Program-made: the position numbers and the translations under genes | Shown: positions 16,978-25,094 of the stretch, in pieces | How the letters are laid out: each line of letters starts with the position of its first letter | How positions within the stretch are numbered: the first letter of the stretch is position 1 | Assembly: GCA_026387895.1 (NCBI GenBank) | Contig: JAPLKT010000121.1 | Coordinates: 1-64,000, forward strand | DNA: 64,000 bases | DNA from: Gemmatimonadota bacterium | GTDB lineage: Bacteria > Gemmatimonadota > Gemmatimonadetes > Gemmatimonadales > Gemmatimonadaceae | Reading direction: 5' to 3' | Notes under the pieces: generated by a model | Database searches by the model: none | Told to the model about the DNA's origin: nothing | What the model saw: the letters and a program-made list of their open reading frames with translations, nothing else

Positions 16978-19086
16978 ATGATGCGTCGCTTCGCTCTCCT
17001 TCTCGCCTTCATCGGCGCTCCGCTCACCATGCCGCTCGTCGCGCAGAGTGTAGTCGGGTACACGCCCGCCAACGCCGACCGGCAGAAGGCGGCCGAACAG
17101 GCCGCCATCGCTCGGCCGGATCCGTCGCGCGCCTCGGTGATGTCCAAGGCACTGTCGGACGGCCCACACGTCGCCGGAACTGCTGGACAGGCGCGCACCC
17201 GCGACTATGTGATCGCGCAGATGAAGGCGATGGGCATCGAAACAGATGTCAAGCAGTATGACATCTGGATGCCGCACCCAACTTCTGTGCAAGTGTGGCG
17301 CATGGGCAAAACGCCCAAGGCGCTGAATCTCAAGGAAGGGCCGGTCGCGTCGGATCCAACGTCGAGCAAATATCCGGAGACGCTCCCTATCAATGGGTAC
17401 AGTGGTTCCGGTGATGTAACGGCTGAGATCATCTATGTGAACTATGGCCTCATTGAGGACTACGCGACCCTCGATTCCCTCGGCATTAGCGTCACGGGAA
17501 AGATTGTGATGGCACGCTATGGTCGCAGCTACCGCGGTATCAAAGCGCGCGAAGCGGAGAAGCATGGAGCCAAGGCGCTGCTGATCTATTCTGATCCGCA
17601 GGATGACGGCTATGGGGTTGGCGATGTGTACCCCGAGGGGGCATATCGTCCGTCGCATGGCATCCAGCGCGGCAGCGTGATGAATGGCGACGGCGATCCG
17701 AGCACCCCAGGCTATGCAAGCGTGAAGGGCGCACCGCGTCTGGCGCTCGACAAAATGGATGTGCCGCATATCCCGGTCGTTCCGATTTCGTATGGCAATG
17801 CGGGAGAACTCCTGCGCGACGTGCGCGGTGGCGTGCTACCGCGCGGCTGGCAGGGCGGCCTTCCGTTCCGCTATCACGTGGGCCCCGGATCGGTGACCGC
17901 GCGTGTGAAAGTCGTGACCGACACCGCGACCAAAGCCATCAAGCCGATCTGGGATACCTTTGGGACGATCCGAGGCACCGAACTGCCCGACGAGCTTGTG
18001 ATTGTCGGTGGGCATCGTGATGCGTGGGGCCCTGGCGCCGCAGACAACGTTAGCGGAACGGTGAGCATCCTTGAGGCGGCGCGTGCGGTCGCCGAACAGG
18101 TGAAGGCGGGGTGGAAGCCGAAGCGCACGTTGGTGTTTGCGACGTGGGACGCGGAGGAGTGGGGAGTGATTGGTTCCACGGAGTACGTGGAGGACGATAC
18201 CCTGCGGCTCGCCAAAGGCGCCGTGGCGTATTTCAATCAGGACGTATCGGCGCAGGGCGGATCGTTTGGTGGCGGCGGATCGCCGTCGTTGCGCCCACTG
18301 CTCCGCGATGTGGCGCGCACGGTGCCGTATCCCGGCAAGCCCGGAACGAGCGTCTACGCGATGTGGCGCACAATGTCGCACACGCCGGATGGACAAGAGC
18401 CCTCGATGGGCGATCCAGGTGGCGGATCCGACTTCGCCCCCTTCTACAACCACCTCGGCATTCCGATTGCGGAGTGGGGATTTGGTGGCGGTGGCGGCGT
18501 GTACCACTCGCTATATGACTCGTACGCGTGGATGTCGACGTTCGGCGACCCGGGCTTCAACTTCCACGCCACGTCGGCGCGTATGGCAGCGGCACTGATG
18601 ATGCGTATGGCCAACGCCGACGTGCTCCCGTACGACTATGTGGAGTTCGCGCGCACGATGCAGACGTATGTTCCCGCTGTACAGATGGCCCTTGGGGCCG
18701 CCGGCTGGAAAACACTCAGCGCGTCGCCGATTGCCGAGGCGGTGGGTCGCATGGAGCAGGCCGCATTGGCCTACAATACCGCACGCGATAACGCACTCGC
18801 GGCGGGGCTGAGTGCCACCGCGGCAAAAAACACGAACGATGCGTTGCTCAAGGTTGAGCGCGCGTTGACGCGCCCTGAAGGACTCAAGACGCGCCCGTGG
18901 TTCCGTAACCTTATTTACGTGGCCGATGAGAACAACGGCTACGCGAACATGGTATTCCCCTCGGTAAACGAAGCCATCCGCTCTGGCGATCAAGCGCTGA
19001 CGCAGCGCGAGATTCTTGATCTCGCTAAGCGTTTCGATGCCGCGACCGCTGCGGTCGACGCGGCACGTTCCGCGCTCAAGCCGTAG
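16978..19086 (+). CDS. M28 family metallopeptidase, glutamate carboxypeptidase II-like
   Basis: 702 residues from ATG 16978, chosen because MMRRFALLLAFIGAPLTMPL is a signal peptide; the ATG at 16912 would bury it. Domain order matches glutamate carboxypeptidase II/transferrin-receptor relatives. A protease-associated domain lies around residues 100-300 (GKIVMARYGRSYRG, KHGAKALLIYSDP). The M28 zinc peptidase covers about 310-560, with GGHRDAWGPGAADNVSGT (His and Asp ligands), TWDAEEWGVIGSTEY (catalytic Glu pair) and YHSLYDSY (last His). A dimerisation domain follows. It probably removes amino acids from peptides in the periplasm. It is part of the plus-strand run from 13719. Confidence 0.93.
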   Translation: MMRRFALLLAFIGAPLTMPLVAQSVVGYTPANADRQKAAEQAAIARPDPSRASVMSKALSDGPHVAGTAGQARTRDYVIAQMKAMGIETDVKQYDIWMPHPTSVQVWRMGKTPKALNLKEGPVASDPTSSKYPETLPINGYSGSGDVTAEIIYVNYGLIEDYATLDSLGISVTGKIVMARYGRSYRGIKAREAEKHGAKALLIYSDPQDDGYGVGDVYPEGAYRPSHGIQRGSVMNGDGDPSTPGYASVKGAPRLALDKMDVPHIPVVPISYGNAGELLRDVRGGVLPRGWQGGLPFRYHVGPGSVTARVKVVTDTATKAIKPIWDTFGTIRGTELPDELVIVGGHRDAWGPGAADNVSGTVSILEAARAVAEQVKAGWKPKRTLVFATWDAEEWGVIGSTEYVEDDTLRLAKGAVAYFNQDVSAQGGSFGGGGSPSLRPLLRDVARTVPYPGKPGTSVYAMWRTMSHTPDGQEPSMGDPGGGSDFAPFYNHLGIPIAEWGFGGGGGVYHSLYDSYAWMSTFGDPGFNFHATSARMAAALMMRMANADVLPYDYVEFARTMQTYVPAVQMALGAAGWKTLSASPIAEAVGRMEQAALAYNTARDNALAAGLSATAAKNTNDALLKVERALTRPEGLKTRPWFRNLIYVADENNGYANMVFPSVNEAIRSGDQALTQREILDLAKRFDAATAAVDAARSALKP

Positions 19087-19099
19087 TGCGGTCGACGCG

Positions 19100-20263
19100 A
19101 TGACGCTGTCGGGCCCTGAGTTACGTCGCTACGCGCGGCAGATCGTACTTCCCGGGTTCGGTACCGACGGGCAGGAACGACTGCGCGCGTCGTCGGTACT
19201 CATTGTGGGGCTTGGTGGATTAGGCTCACCGGCGGCCCTGTATCTCGCGGCCGCCGGGATTGGCCGCATCGGACTCGTTGATGCAGATGTCGTGGACGAC
19301 ACGAATCTGCATCGACAGATCGTGCACGGCACCCCGCAGGTGGGGCTCGCCAAAACCGACTCCGCCGGCACTCGGCTTACCGAGCTGAATCCGCATGTAA
19401 AGCTGGAGCTGCACCAGGAGCAGTTCACGGCGGCCAACGCCGTGCGACTCGTGCGCCAGTACGACGTGATTCTCGATGCCACTGATAATTTTGGGACGCG
19501 GTATGTGGTGAACGACGCGTGTGTGCTTGTGGCGCGTCCGAATGTGTATGCGAGTGTGCATCGCTTCGAAGGGCAGCTCTCGGTGTTTGCCACGCACAAC
19601 GGTCCGTGCTACCGCTGCCTGTATCCGGAACCGCCCGCGGACGGTACCGTGCCGAACTGCGCCGAAGGCGGGGTGCTTGGCGTTGTACCGGGAATCCTCG
19701 GGACTGCGCAGGCTGCAGAAGCAATCAAAGTGATCGCGGGAATTGGAGAGCCACTCGTGGGACGGCTCTTTCTGCTCAACGTTGGATCCATGCAGAGTCG
19801 AACCGTCGTGCTGACGCGGAATCCAGATTGTCCCGCGTGCGGCAGCACTCCACGGATCCGCATCGAGGGCGATGTCATCGTGGCTGATCCACCACTCGCC
19901 CAGCACTACCTGGCCGGATGCACACCACAAACGCCGGTGGACGTTGCGTTTGAGATTTCACCGCGTGAACTCGCCGCACGTCGTGCGGTAGGAGAAGCGC
20001 TGACGGTGGTTGATGTGCGCGAGGAATGGGAATACGCGATTGCGCATCTTGCGGGCGCCACGCTCGTCCCGTTGAGCACGCTTGTGAACGCGGAGCGAGG
20101 GATTCCGCGCGACGGGGAACTGATTGTGTATTGTCATCACGGGGTGCGCAGTGCGCGCGCCGCGGAGTATCTGCGGTCGCGGGGAGTTGCCGGCGCACGG
20201 AGTCTCGCTGGCGGAATCGACCGCTGGAGTCTTGAGATAGATCCAACGACGCCGAGGTACTGA
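19100..20263 (+). CDS. moeZ: MoeZ-like adenylyltransferase/sulfurtransferase (ThiF/MoeB plus rhodanese)
   Basis: 387 residues from ATG 19100, which starts MTLSGPELRRYARQI; an upstream ATG at 19016 lies inside the peptidase gene. The N-terminal ThiF/MoeB domain (1-245) has YARQIVLPGFG, the nucleotide loop GLGGLGSPAALYLA, and zinc pairs CYRC and CPAC. The C-terminal rhodanese domain (about 285-387) has VVDVREEWEYAIAHLAGA and the active loop CHHGVRSA with its catalytic Cys. Such fusions activate ubiquitin-like sulfur carriers (MoaD, ThiS or CysO type) by adenylation and load sulfur. The carrier partner is not in this window, so its pathway (molybdopterin, thiamine or other) is open. Confidence 0.92.
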   Translation: MTLSGPELRRYARQIVLPGFGTDGQERLRASSVLIVGLGGLGSPAALYLAAAGIGRIGLVDADVVDDTNLHRQIVHGTPQVGLAKTDSAGTRLTELNPHVKLELHQEQFTAANAVRLVRQYDVILDATDNFGTRYVVNDACVLVARPNVYASVHRFEGQLSVFATHNGPCYRCLYPEPPADGTVPNCAEGGVLGVVPGILGTAQAAEAIKVIAGIGEPLVGRLFLLNVGSMQSRTVVLTRNPDCPACGSTPRIRIEGDVIVADPPLAQHYLAGCTPQTPVDVAFEISPRELAARRAVGEALTVVDVREEWEYAIAHLAGATLVPLSTLVNAERGIPRDGELIVYCHHGVRSARAAEYLRSRGVAGARSLAGGIDRWSLEIDPTTPRY

Positions 20264-20265
20264 GG

Positions 20266-21147
20266 ATGGTGTGGGCGGGACTCGTGGCTGTTGGTGTGGT
20301 GTTGGCAGTGTGGTGGCCGATCCGTGCGCGGATTGCCGCGCGTGTCGAGCAGTGCTTTATGGAGGAGAATCCGCGTGGCGCCGACGGATTCATCGTCGGT
20401 GCGGCGCCGTACATGTTCCCCGGGACGCGCTCGGGGGCTGTACTGCTGTTGCATGGGTACAACGATTCGCCGCAGTCCGTGCGGTCGATGGCGCAGCTTA
20501 TCAACGCGCGAGGGTGGACCGTGCACGTGCCCGCATTCCCGGGACATGGGCGCACACTCCAGGCGTTCGCGGCATCGGGCGCGGACCAGTGGATTGCGAC
20601 TGCGCGCGCGGAACTCCGCGCCCTGCAGCGAACGCATCCCGACATCGCGGTGGGCGGGCTCTCGATGGGTGGCGCGATTGCCTTTATGCTTGCCGCGGAG
20701 AATCCCTCGGTGCGGGCGGTGGTGGCATTTGCCCCCTATCTGCACGCGGCGGTCCCATGGCACTTGTTTAAGGCCATCGCACCGCTCGCGTCACTCCGCG
20801 CGCGCTGGGTGTCGGGGGGCGGTGGCCGTTCGGTACGCGATCCCGTCGCGGCGGCGGGGATGATTGCGTATCGCCGGTCGACGTCACGTCTCATGGTTCA
20901 GCTTGCCGATGTCGTGCATCGTGCCCGTGCCGAACTCGGCGCTGTGCATCAGCCCGTGCTGGTGCTGCAGTCGCGTGAGGACAACCGGATTCCGATGGCG
21001 TCAGCAACCGAGGGGTTTGCTCGCATCGGATCGGCAGACAAAACGCTGCAGTGGAGCAGCGGGAGTGGGCACGTGGTCACGGTGGACTACGGCTACGAGC
21101 ATATTGGAGCCGCCGCCGCCGATTGGCTGGAGACGCGCCTGCCGTAG
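20266..21147 (+). CDS. Alpha/beta hydrolase, monoacylglycerol lipase/carboxylesterase type
   Basis: 293 residues. One N-terminal transmembrane helix (about 2-22) probably anchors it. The catalytic domain has LLLHGYNDSPQSV (oxyanion), GLSMGGAIA (nucleophile elbow), LQSREDNRIP (acid) and SGHVVTVDYGYE (His). These match Est30-type carboxylesterases and bacterial monoacylglycerol lipases. It starts 2 bp after the MoeZ-like gene and ends the plus-strand run. The substrate is likely a short- or medium-chain ester at the membrane. Confidence 0.88.
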   Translation: MVWAGLVAVGVVLAVWWPIRARIAARVEQCFMEENPRGADGFIVGAAPYMFPGTRSGAVLLLHGYNDSPQSVRSMAQLINARGWTVHVPAFPGHGRTLQAFAASGADQWIATARAELRALQRTHPDIAVGGLSMGGAIAFMLAAENPSVRAVVAFAPYLHAAVPWHLFKAIAPLASLRARWVSGGGGRSVRDPVAAAGMIAYRRSTSRLMVQLADVVHRARAELGAVHQPVLVLQSREDNRIPMASATEGFARIGSADKTLQWSSGSGHVVTVDYGYEHIGAAAADWLETRLP

Positions 21148-21188
21148 CGCGGCCGTAGCGCGGCTAGTGCACGCTCCGGTTTGTCCGG

Positions 21189-22223
21189 CTAGCGGCCGAG
21201 GTCGCGCGTCTCCCCTGGCTGCATGATCCAGAGGTTCTGCTCGGGGAATCCGGTAGCCTGCCATGCTGCACGAGTGCGCGTGGGCGGCTCATCCACGGGT
21301 TCGTCGGTGAGTACGAATGTGCCCCAGTGCATCCCAACCATCACCGGCAAAAATGCTTGCTGGGCGGCGATTGCTGTGTGGGCGGCAACGGCCTCTTCGG
21401 GGTTTACATGTATCGGCGCCATGAACCAGCGGGGATCGTACGCGCCGATTGGCATCAGCACAGCGTCGAAGGGGCCGTGGTGCTTTGCGATCTCACCGAA
21501 ATCGGGGTGATCGCCAGTATCGCCCACGAAGTAGATGCGGTGATGGGCGGTTTCGAGCACCCAGCCGCACCAGAGCGTGGCGTTGCGTCCGGTCATAGTC
21601 CGTCCGGCGAAATGCCGTGCGGGGACACAGCAGACCTGTGAGCCGCCGTGCGAGCTGCCGTGCGAGCCGCCGTGCGAGCTGCCGGTGGGGGCAGACTGAT
21701 GCCAGTCGAGTTCCACGAGGTGCAGGACGCCGCGCGCGCGGAGCTGGCGACCGACGCCCAGCGGGCAGCACCAGGTGGCGTCGGGGGAGTGAATGGCGAT
21801 TGCTCGAACGGTGGCGTCGCAGAGATGATCGTAGTGATCGTGTGACTGTAAAACGATGTCAATCGGCGGGAGGGCGTCGAGGGCGATGCCCGGGGGAACG
21901 AGTCGCTTGGGCCCCATAAAGGAGAGCGGCGAGGCGCGTTCACCAAAGACCGGGTCGGTCAGGATGTTAAGGCCGTCGATTTGGAGCAGGAAGGAGGAGT
22001 GCCCAATCCAGGTGATGCGGCAGGAGTCCGGTGCGCTCCGTGGGTAGGTAATGGCCGCTGTTGCCGAGGCAGGAGGGGTGCCGCGCGGTGCAGCAAAGAG
22101 CCGTCCCTGGCGTGCCCGGTCCCAGGCCCATTGCCACAGCCCTGTGGCGCGGTGCTCACGGGACCCAGGCCAGGGGTTCTGGAACCGCTCCTGTGGGGTG
22201 TGGTGCGATGGACGGGGCGGCAT
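21189..22223 (-). CDS. MBL-fold hydrolase, NAPE-PLD/UlaG-like
   Basis: 344 residues from the ATG at 22223 (MPPRPSHHTPQERF); the frame stays open further upstream, but that part lies antisense to the YggX-like gene. It has the N-terminal FQNPWPGS and WIGHSSFLLQIDGLNILTDP of the NAPE-hydrolysing phospholipase D group, the metal motif SHDHYDHLC, then YFVGDTGDHPDF and GMHWGTFVLTDEP. Relatives hydrolyse phosphodiesters of N-acyl phospholipids or cyclic sugar acids; the bacterial substrate is unclear. A Gly/Ser/His insert (GSSHGGSHGSSHGGS) is encoded by a 24-bp repeat at 21640-21683 and probably forms a flexible surface loop. Confidence 0.9.
   Translation of the reverse strand: MPPRPSHHTPQERFQNPWPGSREHRATGLWQWAWDRARQGRLFAAPRGTPPASATAAITYPRSAPDSCRITWIGHSSFLLQIDGLNILTDPVFGERASPLSFMGPKRLVPPGIALDALPPIDIVLQSHDHYDHLCDATVRAIAIHSPDATWCCPLGVGRQLRARGVLHLVELDWHQSAPTGSSHGGSHGSSHGGSQVCCVPARHFAGRTMTGRNATLWCGWVLETAHHRIYFVGDTGDHPDFGEIAKHHGPFDAVLMPIGAYDPRWFMAPIHVNPEEAVAAHTAIAAQQAFLPVMVGMHWGTFVLTDEPVDEPPTRTRAAWQATGFPEQNLWIMQPGETRDLGR
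21640..21683. repeat. 24-bp in-frame tandem repeat in the MBL-fold gene
   Basis: A 24-bp unit starting GAGCCGCCGTGCGAGCTGCC at 21640 is repeated from 21664 for 20 bp. It encodes the Gly/Ser/His-rich insert of the protein and is the kind of tract that changes length by slippage. Confidence 0.75.
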
Positions 22224-22256
22224 TGGGGGACAATACCTAGCGGAAGAACCTGCGGC

Positions 22257-22262
22257 TAGATT
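22257..22262 (+). promoter_or_regulatory. Candidate -10 element (TAGATT) for leaderless YggX-like gene
   Basis: CGGCTAGATTCCCTGT is followed directly by the ATG at 22269, a 6-nt gap. The block closely matches that before the gene at 6600. There is no Shine-Dalgarno sequence. Confidence 0.45.
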
Positions 22263-22268
22263 CCCTGT

Positions 22269-22547
22269 ATGGCGACGATCAGCTGTGCCCGCTGCGGCAA
22301 AGAGAAGGACGCATTCGAGAAGGCTCCATTCCCCGGAGCGATTGGCGCGCGCGTCCTCGAGGGCACCTGTCGCGACTGCTGGGGCGACTGGCTGAAGCAG
22401 CAGACGATGCTGATCAACCACTACGGGTTGAACGTGATGGATCCGCAGGCGCGGCAGTTCCTGACGCGCAACATGGATGCGTTCCTGTTCAAGACCGGCT
22501 CGGGCGACGCCGTCGACACGAGCAAGCAGGGGACGATCGCGCACTGA
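22269..22547 (+). CDS. YggX-like Fe(2+)-trafficking protein with two CxxC motifs
   Basis: 92 residues, the usual size of the YggX family. The conserved core KQQTMLINHYGLNVMDPQAR and the FPG...GARVLE segment match this family, linked in enterobacteria to iron-sulfur protection against oxidation. Classical members have one N-terminal Cys. This one has CARC near residue 6 and CRDC near residue 38, a four-Cys arrangement that could hold zinc or iron. The C-terminal tail TSKQGTIAH is polar. The gene is divergent from the MBL-fold gene and precedes the NrtR-like regulator. Metal binding is inference. Confidence 0.82.
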   Translation: MATISCARCGKEKDAFEKAPFPGAIGARVLEGTCRDCWGDWLKQQTMLINHYGLNVMDPQARQFLTRNMDAFLFKTGSGDAVDTSKQGTIAH

Positions 22548-22560
22548 TCGTGTCGTGCGC

Positions 22561-22588
22561 TTGACATTATTCGCGGTTTGTGAATAAT
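22561..22588 (+). promoter_or_regulatory. Promoter with inverted-repeat operator before the NrtR-like gene
   Basis: A perfect -35 TTGACA (22561-22566), 16 bp, then AATAAT (22583-22588). The ATG at 22596 follows 7 nt later, so the message may be leaderless. Perfect 7-bp arms ATTATTC (22566-22572) and GAATAAT (22582-22588) flank a 9-bp spacer and overlap both promoter boxes. That placement fits a repressor site, possibly for the NrtR-like product itself. Confidence 0.6.
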
Positions 22589-22595
22589 TAGCGCG

Positions 22596-23297
22596 ATGCC
22601 AGATCACGTCCCGTCACGGTCCAAGGTGCGCCCCACGTTAGGGAGCGCCACCAGCTCACTCGATCTCGTCCTGTGCACGACGCACGGCCGCGCCCTTGCG
22701 GTGCTGCTCGTGCGGGGTTCGGCGCGTGAGGGATGGACCTTGCCTTGGGCCGGTATCACGACGGGCGCGGCGCTGGAGCCCTCGGCGGTGCGCCTCGCGG
22801 CCTCGGCCTCGGGCGCGCCCGCTGCGTGGCTCGCACAGTGCGGGACAATCACCGATACACGACGCCATCCGGGTGGTGCCGCGCTATCGGTGGGGTTTAT
22901 CGGGGTCGCGCCGTCGCGAGCGGTGCCGCCGGCGATGGGGCAGTGGTTCCCAGTCTCCGAGCTCCCAGCGCTGGCTCCGCGCCAGAAAGCGCTGCTCGAT
23001 CTGGGGCTCGCCGCACTGCGCGACCGCATGGATGTGACGCCGGTCGCCTTCCACTTGCTTCCGCGCACCTTCACGCTCTCCGAACTGCAGGAGGTCTACG
23101 AGATCCTCCTCGGCCGCCGCCTGCACAAGGCGAGCTTCCGGCGTGCCCTCCAGGCGGCGTATCTCGTGGAGCCCACCGACGAATGGCGGAGCGAAGGGCG
23201 CGGCCGGCCAGCCCAGCTTTTCAAGTTCGCACCGCGGAAGCGGCGGTCGCATCAGGTGGCGCGCCGCGCCGTGCGCTTCGACCTACTGGGCGGGTAA
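22596..23297 (+). CDS. NrtR-like transcriptional regulator (degenerate Nudix plus winged helix)
   Basis: 233 residues. Residues about 20-140 form a Nudix-like domain. The Nudix box region GITTGAALEPSAVRLAASASG lacks the REUxEE glutamates, so hydrolysis is unlikely. The C-terminal winged helix is clear: AFHLLPRTFTLSELQEVYE, then FRRAL and GRGRPAQLFKF, as in the NrtR family. NrtR members sense ADP-ribose or sugar-related nucleotides and control NAD or sugar genes. No NAD genes are adjacent, so the regulon is unknown. An inverted repeat over its own promoter suggests autoregulation. Confidence 0.85.
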   Translation: MPDHVPSRSKVRPTLGSATSSLDLVLCTTHGRALAVLLVRGSAREGWTLPWAGITTGAALEPSAVRLAASASGAPAAWLAQCGTITDTRRHPGGAALSVGFIGVAPSRAVPPAMGQWFPVSELPALAPRQKALLDLGLAALRDRMDVTPVAFHLLPRTFTLSELQEVYEILLGRRLHKASFRRALQAAYLVEPTDEWRSEGRGRPAQLFKFAPRKRRSHQVARRAVRFDLLGG

Positions 23298-23384
23298 CCA
23301 GTACGTCACAGGCGACAGCCAGCCCTTGACGGATGCCCTAATTAGTTGCAATGTGTATATAACGCCAAAAGGAATACGGGTCCG

Positions 23385-23810
23385 ATGCTTGCGTACCTAG
23401 ACGCCCTGATTGCTGCCATCGCCGTGCGCGATGCAGACGCAATGACGCGATTGCTCGCCGACCCCATGGCGCGCGTCCTCCCCCGAGCAGCACGGAACGA
23501 GGTGAGCGCGCGATTGGCGGCAATGCTCGACGGGACTTCACGCGCCACGGCAGCGCTCGGCGCGCCACTCCGCCTCCTGCAGCTCCAGCACCAGACCGCG
23601 CAGCTCCTCAACGGGCGCGCAGACGGCGACGATCCGATCGAATACCGCCCGCAGCCGCAGCCGCTACGCGCGCCCGAGCTTTCCCGGCAATCGCGCCGTC
23701 AGCGAGTTTCCGGGCGTGCCGCGAATCGTGCCGCGACAGGCCGCCGCGCCACAGCCACAGGGGAACGTGGCGGCCTCCTCGTTGAGCAACTCAGCGAAAT
23801 CGATCGTTAG
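23385..23810 (+). CDS. Small hypothetical protein, tail antisense to the SET/ATP-grasp gene
   Basis: 141 residues from ATG 23385 (MLAYLDALIAAIAVRDADAM); a TTG at 23346 is an alternative. The first 95 residues are Ala/Leu/Arg-rich, helical and plausible as protein. The last 50 residues are Arg/Gln/Pro-rich, low-complexity and lie antisense to the last 147 bp of the SET/ATP-grasp gene, so the tail may be non-functional or the frame may be spurious there. No family recognised. If not real, the 366 bp between 23298 and 23663 hold no gene. Confidence 0.45.
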   Translation: MLAYLDALIAAIAVRDADAMTRLLADPMARVLPRAARNEVSARLAAMLDGTSRATAALGAPLRLLQLQHQTAQLLNGRADGDDPIEYRPQPQPLRAPELSRQSRRQRVSGRAANRAATGRRATATGERGGLLVEQLSEIDR

Positions 23811-25094
23811 CTCGGTGTCGGCGGCGATGTCGTGTAGGGCGACGACATCAAGACCGCGGAACCCCGTGTTCGGAGCGCAGCAATGGTTTTGCGGCGCCCA
23901 ATCCGTGGGGTCATCGCTCCAGAGCACATAGACCTCGTCGCTCAGCGGGTACGCATAGTGCTTGAAGAGCTCCCGCTGCGCCTCGCTCCAGTGCGCACGC
24001 ACATACGGTCGCGTGATAATCCGCTGGCTGCGCCCCTCGCCGCGGAAAATCGTCTCGCCCGCAGCGATTGCCCGCAGGGCGTAGATCCCGTAGCCGCTAA
24101 TCGCACTGCCGCGCATTTCGTAACACTTCTGCCGACGCACGTGACGCGCGATGCCCTCAGCAATAATGCGTAACGCAAACCCGCGCTGCCCAACCCCGTC
24201 GTGCTTCACGATGTAATCCGCCGAGCCTTCGTAACCGTCGGCGTAGAACAGGGAACAGGCGAAGTTCACTTCGAGGAAAAACAGTTCGCCAGCGGCGTTC
24301 ATGCGGAAATCCATGCGCGCATAACCGACGGCATTGAACCCGGTAAACACGCCGCACGCCGCGGCCTTCAACCGTTCGGCGAGCGCGTCGTCGGTGACTG
24401 CGACATTGGCCTCGGGATGGAGCTCCGACGTCTTGTGCGCGTAGGTCTTGAACTGCGTCTCAGACGGAAAGAGATATTCCACCGGCCGGAACGCGGAACA
24501 GCCGCCGTCGGGCTCCGCCACCACTAGCACGGTGAACTCACGGCCGTCGATGTATTCCTCAACAAGCAGCTCGGGATATTCCGGCAGGAGCTTGCTCACC
24601 TGTGCACGGAGCGCGGCCACATCGGCGACCATCGCCTGTGCATCAATCCCTAGGCTGTCCCCCGCCTCCGACGGTTTCACAAACAACGGGAAGCGCAGCG
24701 CGGCAATCGCGTGCTCGACATCCGCATCTGCGCGTACCAGCACGTGTGCCGGCGACGTCACGCCGACCGTGTGCGCCACGTACTTCATGAGCGGCTTGGT
24801 CGGATTATAGATCGTCGGCGTGGCGCCGGTGTAGGGCAGGTTCAACAGCTCAAGCGTGTGGATCACATCGATCGACGGAATATCCCACTCGAGGTACCCT
24901 TCGCAGAGATTCACGAAGATGTCGTACCCCCCGCGCGACAGCTCTTTCAGCTGTCGGTAGGTGCTGAGCTTGTTGAGTGCCACATGGTGCACCTCGTGTT
25001 CGGGCAACAACCGTGCGAGGTCGCGCGGCGGATCGTAGTGCTTGTAATCGACCTCAGAGCGCGAATAGTCGGGTTGGAGAACACAGATCTTCAT
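23664..25094 (-). CDS. ATP-grasp ligase fused to a C-terminal SET methyltransferase domain
   Basis: 476 residues. Residues 1-320 are a D-Ala-D-Ala-ligase-like ATP-grasp module: FVNLCEGYLEWDIPSID and LNLPYTGATP near the N-terminus, ATP lysine at FVKPSEAGDSLGI (K140), EEYIDGREF (179-186) and metal-binding LEVN (E275, N277). The final residues after the asparagine (FACSLFY) differ from true Ddl. Residues 325-460 are a SET domain: ISGYGIYA (332-339), NHCCAPN (403-409), ELTIDF (428-433) and a post-SET cluster CGCGAAAC (446-453). The last Tyr of ELTxDY is Phe here. The start overlaps the stop of the upstream ligase (ATGA). It could ligate an amino acid and methylate a lysine or amine; both substrates are unknown. 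Confidence 0.9.
   Translation of the reverse strand: MKICVLQPDYSRSEVDYKHYDPPRDLARLLPEHEVHHVALNKLSTYRQLKELSRGGYDIFVNLCEGYLEWDIPSIDVIHTLELLNLPYTGATPTIYNPTKPLMKYVAHTVGVTSPAHVLVRADADVEHAIAALRFPLFVKPSEAGDSLGIDAQAMVADVAALRAQVSKLLPEYPELLVEEYIDGREFTVLVVAEPDGGCSAFRPVEYLFPSETQFKTYAHKTSELHPEANVAVTDDALAERLKAAACGVFTGFNAVGYARMDFRMNAAGELFFLEVNFACSLFYADGYEGSADYIVKHDGVGQRGFALRIIAEGIARHVRRQKCYEMRGSAISGYGIYALRAIAAGETIFRGEGRSQRIITRPYVRAHWSEAQRELFKHYAYPLSDEVYVLWSDDPTDWAPQNHCCAPNTGFRGLDVVALHDIAADTELTIDFAELLNEEAATFPCGCGAAACRGTIRGTPGNSLTARLPGKLGRA

Noticed and set aside
22224-22607. An N-terminal extension of the MBL-fold protein
   Set aside because: It is antisense to the YggX-like gene; the ATG at 22223 gives the normal family start.
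22596-23297. Naming the regulator as a Nudix hydrolase
   Set aside because: The Nudix box has lost its catalytic glutamates and a winged helix is present, so a regulator is likelier.
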